A program made the position numbers and the translations under genes. DNA of 8,039 bases from Candidatus Omnitrophota bacterium (GTDB lineage: Bacteria; Ratteibacteria; UBA8468; B48-G9; JAFGKM01). The stretch lies in the NCBI GenBank assembly GCA_022704985.1, contig JAKJFI010000037.1, forward strand, positions 1 to 8,039, in the 5' to 3' direction. The notes under the pieces were generated by a model. It searched no databases and was not told the DNA's origin. It worked only from the letters and a program-made list of their open reading frames with translations. Positions 1 to 6,721 of the stretch are shown here, piece by piece (the stretch's first letter is position 1; each line of letters begins with the position of its first letter).

Positions 1-826
1 CCGCCATTGTTTTCGAGGATGAGAATCCCAGTCTTACGGAAGCTTCCTGCTGTAGTGTGCTTGTAATGAATGGCGGGTGAGGGCGTACGTTCTTTGATGT
101 TTCTGACTTTCCTGTAACGATGAGTTTGCCTGCGCCGAGCTCGGCGAGAATTTTGTCAGCCATCTCGGCGTTCTGCAATCCGAGTTTCTCTAACTTTTTT
201 CCTTCTATATCGGTAAGCGAGAAAGAGATTTTCCTGCCGGTTTTCTCCGCTTCCGCTTTTATCGTCCAGTATGCCTGTGGAATGAATGACTCTATCTCTT
301 TTTCCCGTTCCACTATGAGCCGCAGTGCGACTGACTGAACCCTGCCGGCGGAGAGCCCTCTGCCAAGGAACGGGCTTATGGTATAGCCTACTAACCTGTC
401 CAGTATTCTCCTTGCCTGCTGCGCATCCACCAGGTTTAGAGAGATGTTCCTGGGCGATTTGAAAGCGGCTTTCACGGCTTCGGGCACTATTTCATGGAAT
501 GCCACGCGTTTCATTTTCTCCGGGTCCCTGCCTATGGCATGGGTTATGTGCCACGCAATGGCTTCACCCTCCCTGTCCACATCGGTTGCAAGGTATATGT
601 CGTCGTATTCCCCCACGGCTTTCTTTAAAGTCGCCACTACTGCTTTTTTTCCGGGTATCAAGATATATTTTGGCTCAAAGTTTTTTTCTATCTTCACCCC
701 CATCTCGTTTTCCGGCAGGTCTCTGATATGCCCCATGGTTGCTATAACCTTGTATTCGGAGCCGAGGATTCCCGCTATGGTTTTTGCTTTTGTGGGAGAT
801 TCAACTATAATCAGTCCTTTTTTCAT
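1..826 (-). CDS. topA: DNA topoisomerase I (type IA), N-terminal part; 3' end outside window
   Basis: Reading the minus strand from the ATG at 826 gives 275 uninterrupted codons running off the left edge. The protein is a type IA topoisomerase, which relaxes negatively supercoiled DNA by single-strand cleavage and passage. The Toprim domain is at the N-terminus: VESPTKAKTI at residues 8-17 carries the catalytic Glu9, and TDVDREGEAIAWH at 81-93 carries the metal-binding Asp82, Asp84 and the conserved Glu86/Glu88. Next come family blocks around QQARRILDRLVGY (136-148), SAGRVQSVALR (159-169) and RPHPPFITSTLQQEAS (248-263). The active-site tyrosine normally lies some tens of residues further on, so it is outside the window. 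The start is fixed by the family-typical opening MKKGLIIVES and a GGAGGA ribosome site. It is divergent from murG. The call is near certain; whether the full protein has C-terminal zinc domains cannot be seen. Confidence 0.97.
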   Translation of the reverse strand, partial: MKKGLIIVESPTKAKTIAGILGSEYKVIATMGHIRDLPENEMGVKIEKNFEPKYILIPGKKAVVATLKKAVGEYDDIYLATDVDREGEAIAWHITHAIGRDPEKMKRVAFHEIVPEAVKAAFKSPRNISLNLVDAQQARRILDRLVGYTISPFLGRGLSAGRVQSVALRLIVEREKEIESFIPQAYWTIKAEAEKTGRKISFSLTDIEGKKLEKLGLQNAEMADKILAELGAGKLIVTGKSETSKNVRPHPPFITSTLQQEASVRLGFSSSKTMA

Positions 827-835
827 CCGAGTGTT

Positions 836-841
836 TCCTCC
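836..841 (-). promoter_or_regulatory. Ribosome binding site of topA
   Basis: On the minus strand GGAGGA lies 9 nt upstream of the topA ATG (826). This is a near-perfect Shine-Dalgarno sequence. It supports the chosen start and shows that this genome uses strong SD sites, which makes the weak murG site opposite stand out. Confidence 0.8.
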
Positions 842-857
842 TAATTTACAATGTCTT

Positions 858-890
858 ATTATATTACTTTTTTACAATAATAAAAATCAA
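858..890 (-). promoter_or_regulatory. Candidate sigma70-type promoter of topA
   Basis: Read on the minus strand, TTGATT (890-885) is followed after 18 nt by TAATAT (866-861), which overlaps a perfect TATAAT (863-858) at 21-nt spacing. The first pairing fits a sigma70-like promoter. It would start transcription near 854 and give a leader of about 28 nt containing the topA ribosome site. The region is A/T-rich, so chance hexamers are possible; this is an inference from sequence only. Confidence 0.45.
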
Positions 891-909
891 GAGGTATGCT
901 ATAATGTAG
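891..909 (+). promoter_or_regulatory. SD-like GAGGT with ATG-TAG start-stop mini-ORF before murG
   Basis: GAGGT (891-895) is 16 nt from the murG ATG, too far for ordinary use. It is 8 nt from another ATG at 904-906, which is followed at once by TAG (907-909). The murG ATG (912) begins 2 nt after this stop. On a transcript starting further upstream, for example from the weak TACAAT at 873-878, ribosomes could initiate on the start-stop pair and reinitiate at murG. This arrangement overlaps the extended -10 and competes with it as an explanation. Alternatively it is accidental. Confidence 0.3.
897..905 (+). promoter_or_regulatory. Candidate extended -10 promoter directly before murG
   Basis: TGCTATAAT matches the extended -10 consensus (TG-n-TATAAT) at every defined position. 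The hexamer occupies 900-905, so the expected transcription start is about 912, which is the A of the murG ATG. A TTTACA lies at 871-876, but its 23-nt spacing is too long for a normal -35 element; extended -10 promoters often do not need one. If this promoter is real, the murG message would be leaderless or almost so. Not proven: the hexamer could be a chance match in an A/T-rich gap. Confidence 0.5.
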
Positions 910-911
910 AA

Positions 912-1997
912 ATGTCCGAGAAAAAAAACAATGTTGCAATAGTGACGGGTCCCACGGGAGGGCATTTTTTTCCCGGACTTGCCATTGGGGAAGAACTGAC
1001 CGGCGATGGAAAGTCGGATGTGGTTTTTTTTGTTCCGAATAGAAAATATCTGGTCGTATGGCTGGAAAATAAGGGCTTCAAATACCATATTATACCCGAA
1101 GTGCGGTTTTCCTTGAAAAATATCCTGTTTCCCCTCAAGTTCTTTTATGCTTTTCTGCGTGCCTGCTTGCAGATGGGAGACGGCGGGTTTGATGGTGTGG
1201 TAATAACAGGGAGCTACGCTACTGTTCCGTTTCTGTTTGCGGCAAAGCTGTACCGTGCGAAAATCTTCGTTCACGAGCAGAATTTCCTGCCGGGCAAGGT
1301 GACAAAACTGTCAGCTGTTATCGCCGACCGTATCGGGCTCACCTTTCCTTTTCTTTCCGGCCTGCCGAAGAGAAAATGTGTTATAACTGGTTTCCCCATT
1401 ATCGCCGATTTCAGGAAGAGATACCCGCGGAATCAAATACTGGATGAATTCGGGTTTTCAACTGGGGATATGACCGTCCTCGTTCTTGGCGGAAGCCAGG
1501 GGGCGGCGTTTCTCAATGAAATGATAACAAGAAATATTGATTTTTTAAAGGAGAGAAAGGTGCAGTTTCTGCATCTGGCCGGCAGGGACAGCGAGCTTGT
1601 TGCCTCATATTATTCCGGCTCCGGAGTCAAAGCCAGAGTTTTTGATTTTTATTTTGATATGGCGAGGCTGTATTCCGCCGCCGATATTGTTATATGCAGG
1701 GCGGGAGCGGGAACGCTTGCGGAAATCAGTGACAGGAAGCTTCCCGCGATAGTGGTTCCGTATCCGCATGCGGGCGGGCACCAGAGATATAACGCGCTCT
1801 ATTTTGCTAATAGCGGGGGATGTAAAATGTTGGTGCAGAATACAGACAGCCTGAAGAGTTTCCCGCTCATAATAAATGAATTCATCAAAGGGATGGAAAA
1901 GACAAGAGAAAGAATCAAGGAAATTTCAATATCGGATTCCCGGGGAGAAAACGTACGGCAGATAATGGAGTTGTTGAATGAAGATAAATCTAATTGA
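912..1997 (+). CDS. murG: UDP-GlcNAc--lipid I N-acetylglucosaminyltransferase MurG
   Basis: This 361-residue protein (family usually about 350-370) is a GT-B glycosyltransferase on the inner face of the cytoplasmic membrane. It transfers GlcNAc from UDP-GlcNAc to lipid I to make lipid II. Visible motifs, in order: first glycine loop GPTGGHFFP (13-21, with His18), GSYATVP (100-106), HEQNFLPGK (121-129), second glycine loop GGSQGA (193-198), RAGAGTLAE (263-271) and HQRYNA (290-295), all at expected spacing. The frame stays open upstream to 444, but that part is antisense to topA and has no family similarity. ATG 912 is the only start giving a standard MurG N-terminus, although no good ribosome site precedes it. 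Its 3' end overlaps murC by 20 bp. Oddities are Pro14, where GGTGGH is usual, and AGGHQ in place of the common D/N-HQ. Identity is very secure; the start is fairly secure. Confidence 0.96.
   Translation: MSEKKNNVAIVTGPTGGHFFPGLAIGEELTGDGKSDVVFFVPNRKYLVVWLENKGFKYHIIPEVRFSLKNILFPLKFFYAFLRACLQMGDGGFDGVVITGSYATVPFLFAAKLYRAKIFVHEQNFLPGKVTKLSAVIADRIGLTFPFLSGLPKRKCVITGFPIIADFRKRYPRNQILDEFGFSTGDMTVLVLGGSQGAAFLNEMITRNIDFLKERKVQFLHLAGRDSELVASYYSGSGVKARVFDFYFDMARLYSAADIVICRAGAGTLAEISDRKLPAIVVPYPHAGGHQRYNALYFANSGGCKMLVQNTDSLKSFPLIINEFIKGMEKTRERIKEISISDSRGENVRQIMELLNEDKSN
1967..1970 (+). promoter_or_regulatory. Ribosome binding site of murC, inside murG
   Basis: GGAG lies 7 nt upstream of the murC ATG (1978) and within the last codons of murG. 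With the 20-bp gene overlap it points to translational coupling of murC to murG. Confidence 0.65.
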
Positions 1998-3366
1998 CAG
2001 AGCGCAAAGAATTCACCTGATAGGCATAGGCGGCACGGGAATGAGCGGGCTTGCGAAACTGTTGCTTGACATTGATAAAAAGGTTACCGGTTCTGACAAT
2101 ACACATTCTTTAACGCTCAGGGAGCTTGAAAAAAAGGGTGTCAGGATATTCGGCTCTCAGGATGAGAAAAACGTTGTCAGTCGCAAAATCGACCTGGCTG
2201 TTTATTCGCATGCCATTTTTCCTGACAACCCAGAGTATAAAAAACTGTCTGAGATGGGCATCCCGCTGATAAGTTATCCCGAGGCGGTGGGGTGTCTGAT
2301 GGAAAGAAAAAGGGGAATCGCCGTAGCGGGGACCCATGGAAAGACAACGACATCCTCTCTAATCGTTTCCGTGCTTAAAGGCGCAGGTTGTTCGCCGTCA
2401 TTTTTGCTCGGGGGTGAAATAACGGGAATCGGCAATTCCGGAGTGGGCAGCAGCGACCTGCTCGTTGTTGAGGCATGCGAATATAGAAGGTCTTTTCTCA
2501 ATTACCGTTCGGAAATAGCCGTGATTACAGGTATAGAAGAGGACCATCTGGATTATTACAAGGATATCAATGACATAAAGCAGTCATTCAGGGAGTTTCT
2601 CAAAAACACGAGAAAGGACGGACTTATAATATACTGTGCTGATGACGCCAATGCGTCCTCCGTGGCAAATAAGCTTGCAGGCAGAAATTTTGCATCATAC
2701 GGGATGAGGAGTGGAAACTGGACCGCCGGCAACATCAGGTTTGTCAAAGATTACTCCGAATTTGACTGTTTTTTTGAAGGACGGAAGGAAGCAACGGTGA
2801 GGCTTGGAATTTCCGGCAGGCATAACGTTTTGAATTCGCTGGCGGCTATCGCCTGTTCCAGGTATCTGGAAGTGCCGTGGAAGGATATAAAGAGCGGACT
2901 CAGCACATTCCGCGGCATCCACAGGAGATGCGAGTTCCTCGGGAAGGTGAGGGGGATAACGATTGTCGACGATTACGGTCATCATCCCACGGAAATTAAA
3001 TGTACGCTTAAGTGTGTTAGGAACATGTTTCCTGGGTCACGGATAATTGTGGTTTTCCAGCCGCATCAATACAGCCGTACTCGTTTTCTCCTGCGCGAAT
3101 TTGCAAAATCTTTCACCGACGCCGACAAGGTAGTTGTGCCGGATATCTATTTCGTGAGGGATTCAATACTAACAAAAAAACTTGTCAATGCCCAAATTCT
3201 TGTGGAAGAAATAAGGAAGAATGGCGGGGAAGCGCTATATCTTCCGACTTTTGAAGAGATTGTTGAACATCTGCATGAGATAGTAAAATCCGGCGATGTA
3301 GTACTGACAATAGGAGCAGGCCCGGTGAACAAGGTTGCGGAAGGGTTGTTAAATAGGTTGGCGTAA
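1978..3366 (+). CDS. murC: UDP-N-acetylmuramate--L-alanine ligase MurC
   Basis: This 462-residue protein (family about 450-490) is the cytoplasmic ATP-dependent ligase that adds L-alanine to UDP-MurNAc, the first step of the peptidoglycan stem peptide. The N-terminal Rossmann-like UDP-binding domain has HLIGIGGTGMSGLAKLL (13-29). The central ATPase domain has the P-loop GTHGKTTT (118-125), the EACEYRRSF block (165-173) and IEEDHLDYY (186-194). RHNVLNSLAA (281-290) and FRGIHRRCEF (311-320) lead into the C-terminal domain, with DDYGHHPTEI (331-340) and FQPHQYSRTRF (360-370), both typical of MurC rather than MurD/E/F. The segment where many MurC proteins have E-x-DESD-x-SF reads EACEYRRSF here, and the C-terminal GAG is followed by Pro-Val. 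Both look like lineage variation, not inactivation. ATG 1978 has a well-placed GGAG. The gene overlaps murG, and no murB, ddl or fts gene follows. Confidence 0.97.
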   Translation: MKINLIDRAQRIHLIGIGGTGMSGLAKLLLDIDKKVTGSDNTHSLTLRELEKKGVRIFGSQDEKNVVSRKIDLAVYSHAIFPDNPEYKKLSEMGIPLISYPEAVGCLMERKRGIAVAGTHGKTTTSSLIVSVLKGAGCSPSFLLGGEITGIGNSGVGSSDLLVVEACEYRRSFLNYRSEIAVITGIEEDHLDYYKDINDIKQSFREFLKNTRKDGLIIYCADDANASSVANKLAGRNFASYGMRSGNWTAGNIRFVKDYSEFDCFFEGRKEATVRLGISGRHNVLNSLAAIACSRYLEVPWKDIKSGLSTFRGIHRRCEFLGKVRGITIVDDYGHHPTEIKCTLKCVRNMFPGSRIIVVFQPHQYSRTRFLLREFAKSFTDADKVVVPDIYFVRDSILTKKLVNAQILVEEIRKNGGEALYLPTFEEIVEHLHEIVKSGDVVLTIGAGPVNKVAEGLLNRLA

Positions 3367-3397
3367 AGAAAGCCATCCGAGCACAACGTTCCATAAC

Positions 3398-3410
3398 AGA
3401 GGAATCCAGG
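3398..3410 (+). promoter_or_regulatory. Ribosome binding region of the epimerase gene, in the 53-bp gap after murC
   Basis: The gap 3367-3419 contains AGAGGA (3398-3403) and CAGG (3407-3410). CAGG is 9 nt from the epimerase ATG at 3420. The stronger AGAGGA is 16 nt from it but exactly 8 nt from an out-of-frame ATG at 3412. The 3420 frame is open upstream from 3357 but holds no ATG, GTG or TTG before 3420, so 3420 is the only conventional start. I saw no promoter or hairpin in this gap. Confidence 0.45.
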
Positions 3411-3419
3411 TATGAATCT

Positions 3420-4094
3420 ATGGAGAACAACGGAAAGACGAGAGAAGAGATTGCGGATATTGAAAAAGAGACTGAAGAAAAATACGGCATAAGCAGGCTT
3501 ATTCTCATGGAAAACGCGGGAAGATGCACCGCGGAAGTTATCAAGGAAAGGTTTGCAGGAGTAGCTGGCATGCGGGTATGCGTTTTTTGCGGGAAGGGGA
3601 ATAACGGAGGGGACGGGTTTGTCGCTGCCAGGTACCTCTTCAACGCTGGCGCTGACGTGAAGGTTTACCACTTTGATTCCCCCGCGGCTTTCACTGGAAT
3701 ATCCTTTACAAACTACGAAATATTATGTAAAATGGAAATTGGCTGTTTTCGGCTTGACGAGAGAAGCGTTAAGTTGCCGGGTTGCGGCAAAGCGGATGTG
3801 ATAGTTGATGCGCTTTTCGGAACAGGCATAAGAGGCGCTGTTGGCGGAGCCGCCGCAGAACTCATAACTGCAATCAATCAGCGCGGCAGTTTCATAGTTT
3901 GTGCAGATATACCTTCGGGGCTGGACGCAAATACCGGAAGGGTTTGCGGTACGGCAGTGAAGGGAAGCGTTACAGTAAGCTTCGGGTTTGCAAAAAAAGG
4001 CTTTTACCTGAATAGTGGACCGGAATACTGCGGTGAAATAATCATTGCGGATATAGGATTTCCAGCATTCTTCAAAAACACAGGTGAGAGATGA
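3420..4094 (+). CDS. nnrE: NAD(P)H-hydrate epimerase (YjeF N-terminal domain), stand-alone
   Basis: This 224-residue cytoplasmic metabolite-repair enzyme interconverts R- and S-NAD(P)HX, the hydrated damaged cofactors, so that the S form can be dehydrated back to NAD(P)H. YjeF_N family motifs appear in order: ISRLILMENAGR (24-35), GKGNNGGDGFVAARYL (58-73), VDALFGTGIRG (129-139, with the conserved Asp130), ADIPSGLDANTG (162-173) and SFGFAKKGFYLNSG (187-200), ending in IADIGFP (209-215). The length fits an epimerase domain alone. Many bacteria fuse it to the ADP/ATP-dependent dehydratase (NnrD) in a protein of about 500 residues; no dehydratase sequence is present here, so NnrD must be elsewhere or absent. 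The gene lies 53 bp after murC and shares an ATGA overlap with the next gene. The start is discussed under its ribosome site. Family call is strong; physiological role is inferred. Confidence 0.92.
   Translation: MENNGKTREEIADIEKETEEKYGISRLILMENAGRCTAEVIKERFAGVAGMRVCVFCGKGNNGGDGFVAARYLFNAGADVKVYHFDSPAAFTGISFTNYEILCKMEIGCFRLDERSVKLPGCGKADVIVDALFGTGIRGAVGGAAAELITAINQRGSFIVCADIPSGLDANTGRVCGTAVKGSVTVSFGFAKKGFYLNSGPEYCGEIIIADIGFPAFFKNTGER
4082..4088 (+). promoter_or_regulatory. Ribosome binding site of the HEAT-repeat gene
   Basis: AGGTGAG lies immediately upstream of the ATG at 4091, within the last codons of nnrE. Its core AGGTG ends 4 nt before the ATG, a short but usable spacing. With the ATGA stop-start overlap (4091-4094) it indicates translational coupling. 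Confidence 0.5.
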
Positions 4095-6721
4095 CTGAAA
4101 AATCGGGCGGAAAACTTATCGGCTGCATGGTAGTGTTCTTTTTTGCGTCATGTGTTTTTCTGAACGGAGCGGATATTGATATTCAAGGGCTGCGGTCGGG
4201 CACTTATGCCGGGAAGGTTCAGATTATAGACAGGATAGTCAGCACTGGAAACAAGGTCTATCTGCCGCAACTGGGAGTCGTTGCACATGAGGACGGAAAT
4301 GAACAGATAAGAAGCAAAGCCGTTCTTGCCCTCCTGACGATAGGCGATGCAACCTGCATTCAGTACTTTAAGAAAGCGCTGGAAGATTCTTACTGGCAGG
4401 TAAGGCTTTACGGCATACAGGGGCTTATAAAATACAGCGAGAGCGATATTATATCTTCGCTAAAGTCGGCGATGAAGGATAGTTACTGGCAGGTGAGATA
4501 TTATGCCGCTGTCGGGTTCGGCAAGTATGGGGATGAGACCGTCGTGCCGGAGCTGGCAGGTTATCTTCGAGACTCGAACGAAAAGGTTAATGAGCAGATT
4601 CTCCAGGCGCTTACTCAATTGATGAGGAACGATGAGGCGAGAGCGGCTTTCAAAAGACTCTCTGATGACCGCATCAAGCCCGTGCTGGATAAGGCTAAGA
4701 GCTCAAGCCCGGAAACGAGGATAAGGAGTCTCTGGCTGCTTGAGGCAACAGGGGATCGCAGGGCGATACCATGTTTTATAGGAATGCTTGGGGATAGCAA
4801 TGACGAGATCAAGATAAGAGCTCTCTGGGCTCTTGAGAAATTCAGGAGTGAAGACGGGAGCCGTGAAATAGAATCACTCATGGCTGATGAGTCGGTCAGG
4901 GTGAAGGTGGAGAGTATCAAGACTCTCGTGAATCTCAAGATGGAGGAGGGCGTTGCCGGACTGATAAAGGGATTGTCCGACACAAACGAATCAGTGAGGA
5001 TATATTCTCTATGGGCCCTTGAGAAATTCAGAAATCCGGCCTCATATCCTGCGATTGCGGAAGCGCTGGCGGATTCTTCGGAAGGTGTGAGGGGATATGC
5101 GGCAAGGCTTATCGAAAATCTCTCAGACCCGCTTTTCATCCCTGTGCTTCAGAGGTTTATTGACGACCGGAGTTTTCCTCTGGATGCGCGTCTTTCGGCT
5201 TTGAGGATTGCGGGAAGAGCAGGAGACGCGGGTATTGTGCAGTTTATCATGGACAAAACAGGAGATTCTAATGCCCGTGTCAGGTATAACTCAATCAAGG
5301 CTCTTTACGATTTGGATAGGTTTAACCCCGATTTCCTGAGGACGCTGACATATCTTGAAAACAACGATGCTTCAACCATGGTTAGAGGCGAGTCTGCAAA
5401 TCTTTTGAAGAAGGTTGTGAAAGAAATGCGGATGAAGGTAAACTCCTCAGACAGAGATGAACGTGCATTTGTTCTTGAAAGGATAGACCCGCTTGTCGGG
5501 GCGAAGGAACTTCCCGCTCTGTTGTTGAGCATGGCTTCCTCCAGGTATCCTGAAGTGCGTGAAAAAATGCTTGTCACAATACGTGAAAAACCTGACAGGA
5601 TTTTTGCAGGCAGTGCCAGGAAACTATTCAAGGAATCGGACATTACCACGAGAAAGCTTGCGGCCCTTGCGCTGGGTGAGATAAAAGACCGCGGGGCAGT
5701 GCCTCTTCTCAGGAATGGGCTGAAACACCGGGATCCGGAGATGCAGGTTATATGTGCCTGGGCGCTATCCAGGATGGGCGTTAGCGAAGAGGCTTTTCCC
5801 GTAGCCGTTGCATATCTTGAAAGCAGAAATACGGAAAACCGGAGATTAGCGGCGGAGACTTTGGGATTGCTCAAGGATAAAAGGGGATCTGCGCCGCTTA
5901 TGAGATGCATGGCGAATTCTGAACTCGATGTGAAACTTGTTTGCGCCTGGGGTCTTGCACGCATGGGTGACAACAGGGGAATGGAGATGCTTGTCCGGCT
6001 TTCGCAGGAAGCTGTTGAACCCGTGAGGACTTCGGCAAATGTTTACCTGGCAGATACATCTATTCCGCGGGCGCTGAGAAATAAAATCCCGGGAATTCAG
6101 AAAAAAATAAATTTTGAAAGGTTGGGCATACGCGAGGTAAGCCCTCGAAATGCAAGCGCAGGGAAAGCGGCTGGAGCAATCGAGATAGATGCCGCGGAGA
6201 AGGAACGGTGCTGGCAGACCGCCGCTCGGGAGAGCCTTTTTATCGAGGTCCCAGAAGATAAAATTGTGGCTGCTGTCCAGACAAGAGTAGGCATAGCGTA
6301 TGATGAAAGCAATATATACTTCCTTTTTATCTGCGATGACCCGGACACCTCGAAAATTACCCTGAATTCAAGGGACTTCATCACACTTTCCATAAATCCC
6401 CTGAATTCATCCCGTGAATGGTATCAGTTCGTCATACATCCGCTCGGTCACGTTAAGTACTCTTACGTATGGAAATTCTACAGCGACAGCGAACCGGAAA
6501 GGTTGTGGACTTCGGGGTGGAAAGCTGAAACAAAGGTTGAAAACAGAAGGTATGTCATTGAAATGTCGGTGCCTCTAAAAGACCTGAAGACCGGCAAGAT
6601 TTCAGCGGGAGATGTCTGGAGCATTAATTTCCAGAGGGAATCTGAACACGTTCCTTTGACTGCATGGAGCGGCAGGATAGATAATCCCGAACAGTTCTGC
6701 CCGTTCTGGCTTTATATTTAA
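4091..6721 (+). CDS. Exported HEAT-repeat protein with C-terminal CBM9/DOMON-like domain
   Basis: This 876-residue protein begins with an export signal: Lys8, a hydrophobic core at about 9-24, and a plausible signal peptidase I site after NGA (25-27). FASC at 18-21 is a borderline lipobox, so a lipoprotein is possible. Residues from about 35 to 680 form an alpha-solenoid of HEAT (PBS-lyase type) repeats of about 31 residues: DSYWQVR recurs at 99 and 130, LWALEKF at 245 and 307, and CAWxLxRMG at 555 and 618. Residues from about 694 to 876 look like a family 9 carbohydrate-binding (DOMON-like) beta-sandwich, with EIDAAEKERCW, YDESNIYFLFICDD, DFITLSINP, YVIEMSVPLKDL and GDVWSINFQRE in the usual order. 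It ends naturally with NPEQFCPFWLYI. No catalytic motif is seen. The role is inferred to be an envelope or surface scaffold binding glycans or proteins; the ligand is unknown. It is coupled to nnrE by an ATGA overlap and followed by another exported multi-domain gene. Confidence 0.88.
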   Translation: MTEKSGGKLIGCMVVFFFASCVFLNGADIDIQGLRSGTYAGKVQIIDRIVSTGNKVYLPQLGVVAHEDGNEQIRSKAVLALLTIGDATCIQYFKKALEDSYWQVRLYGIQGLIKYSESDIISSLKSAMKDSYWQVRYYAAVGFGKYGDETVVPELAGYLRDSNEKVNEQILQALTQLMRNDEARAAFKRLSDDRIKPVLDKAKSSSPETRIRSLWLLEATGDRRAIPCFIGMLGDSNDEIKIRALWALEKFRSEDGSREIESLMADESVRVKVESIKTLVNLKMEEGVAGLIKGLSDTNESVRIYSLWALEKFRNPASYPAIAEALADSSEGVRGYAARLIENLSDPLFIPVLQRFIDDRSFPLDARLSALRIAGRAGDAGIVQFIMDKTGDSNARVRYNSIKALYDLDRFNPDFLRTLTYLENNDASTMVRGESANLLKKVVKEMRMKVNSSDRDERAFVLERIDPLVGAKELPALLLSMASSRYPEVREKMLVTIREKPDRIFAGSARKLFKESDITTRKLAALALGEIKDRGAVPLLRNGLKHRDPEMQVICAWALSRMGVSEEAFPVAVAYLESRNTENRRLAAETLGLLKDKRGSAPLMRCMANSELDVKLVCAWGLARMGDNRGMEMLVRLSQEAVEPVRTSANVYLADTSIPRALRNKIPGIQKKINFERLGIREVSPRNASAGKAAGAIEIDAAEKERCWQTAARESLFIEVPEDKIVAAVQTRVGIAYDESNIYFLFICDDPDTSKITLNSRDFITLSINPLNSSREWYQFVIHPLGHVKYSYVWKFYSDSEPERLWTSGWKAETKVENRRYVIEMSVPLKDLKTGKISAGDVWSINFQRESEHVPLTAWSGRIDNPEQFCPFWLYI
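4385..6040 (+). repeat. Coding tandem repeats: HEAT/PBS-lyase units of about 31 codons
   Basis: The clearest adjacent pair starts at 4385 and 4478 (both DSYWQVR followed by an aromatic-Tyr helix), exactly 93 nt apart. LWALEKF occurs with its Trp codon at 4826 and again at 5012, 186 nt apart, i.e. two units. CAW occurs with Trp codons at 5759 and 5948, 189 nt apart. The DNA copies have diverged, so this is an old protein-level repeat and not a recent DNA amplification. Outer boundaries are approximate, and units near 5420-5640 are weak. Confidence 0.75.

Noticed and set aside
444..911. In-frame upstream extension of murG that would give a 517-residue protein starting at 444
   Set aside because: This stretch is antisense to the well-conserved topA coding region and adds 156 residues with no MurG similarity. 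MurG begins normally at 912 and then has the standard family length.
864..1274. Minus-strand open frames opposite the start of murG
   Set aside because: They overlap a certain murG gene on the other strand, show no domain, and would run through the divergent promoter region.
3367..3419. Possible terminator or separate promoter between murC and nnrE
   Set aside because: No hairpin followed by a T-run and no -35/-10 pair was visible in these 53 bp, so the genes are treated as one transcription unit.
4615..5973. Long minus-strand open frames (174 and 222 codons) opposite the HEAT-repeat gene
   Set aside because: They are antisense shadows of a repeat-rich coding sequence, with Ser/Leu-rich translations, no recognisable domain and no ribosome site that I could see.
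6360..6409. Two copies of the 11-bp word CCCTGAATTCA, 39 bp apart
   Set aside because: Both lie in frame inside the CBM9-like domain and encode similar Leu-Asn-Ser residues. This is too short and too isolated to be a site or mobile-element trace.
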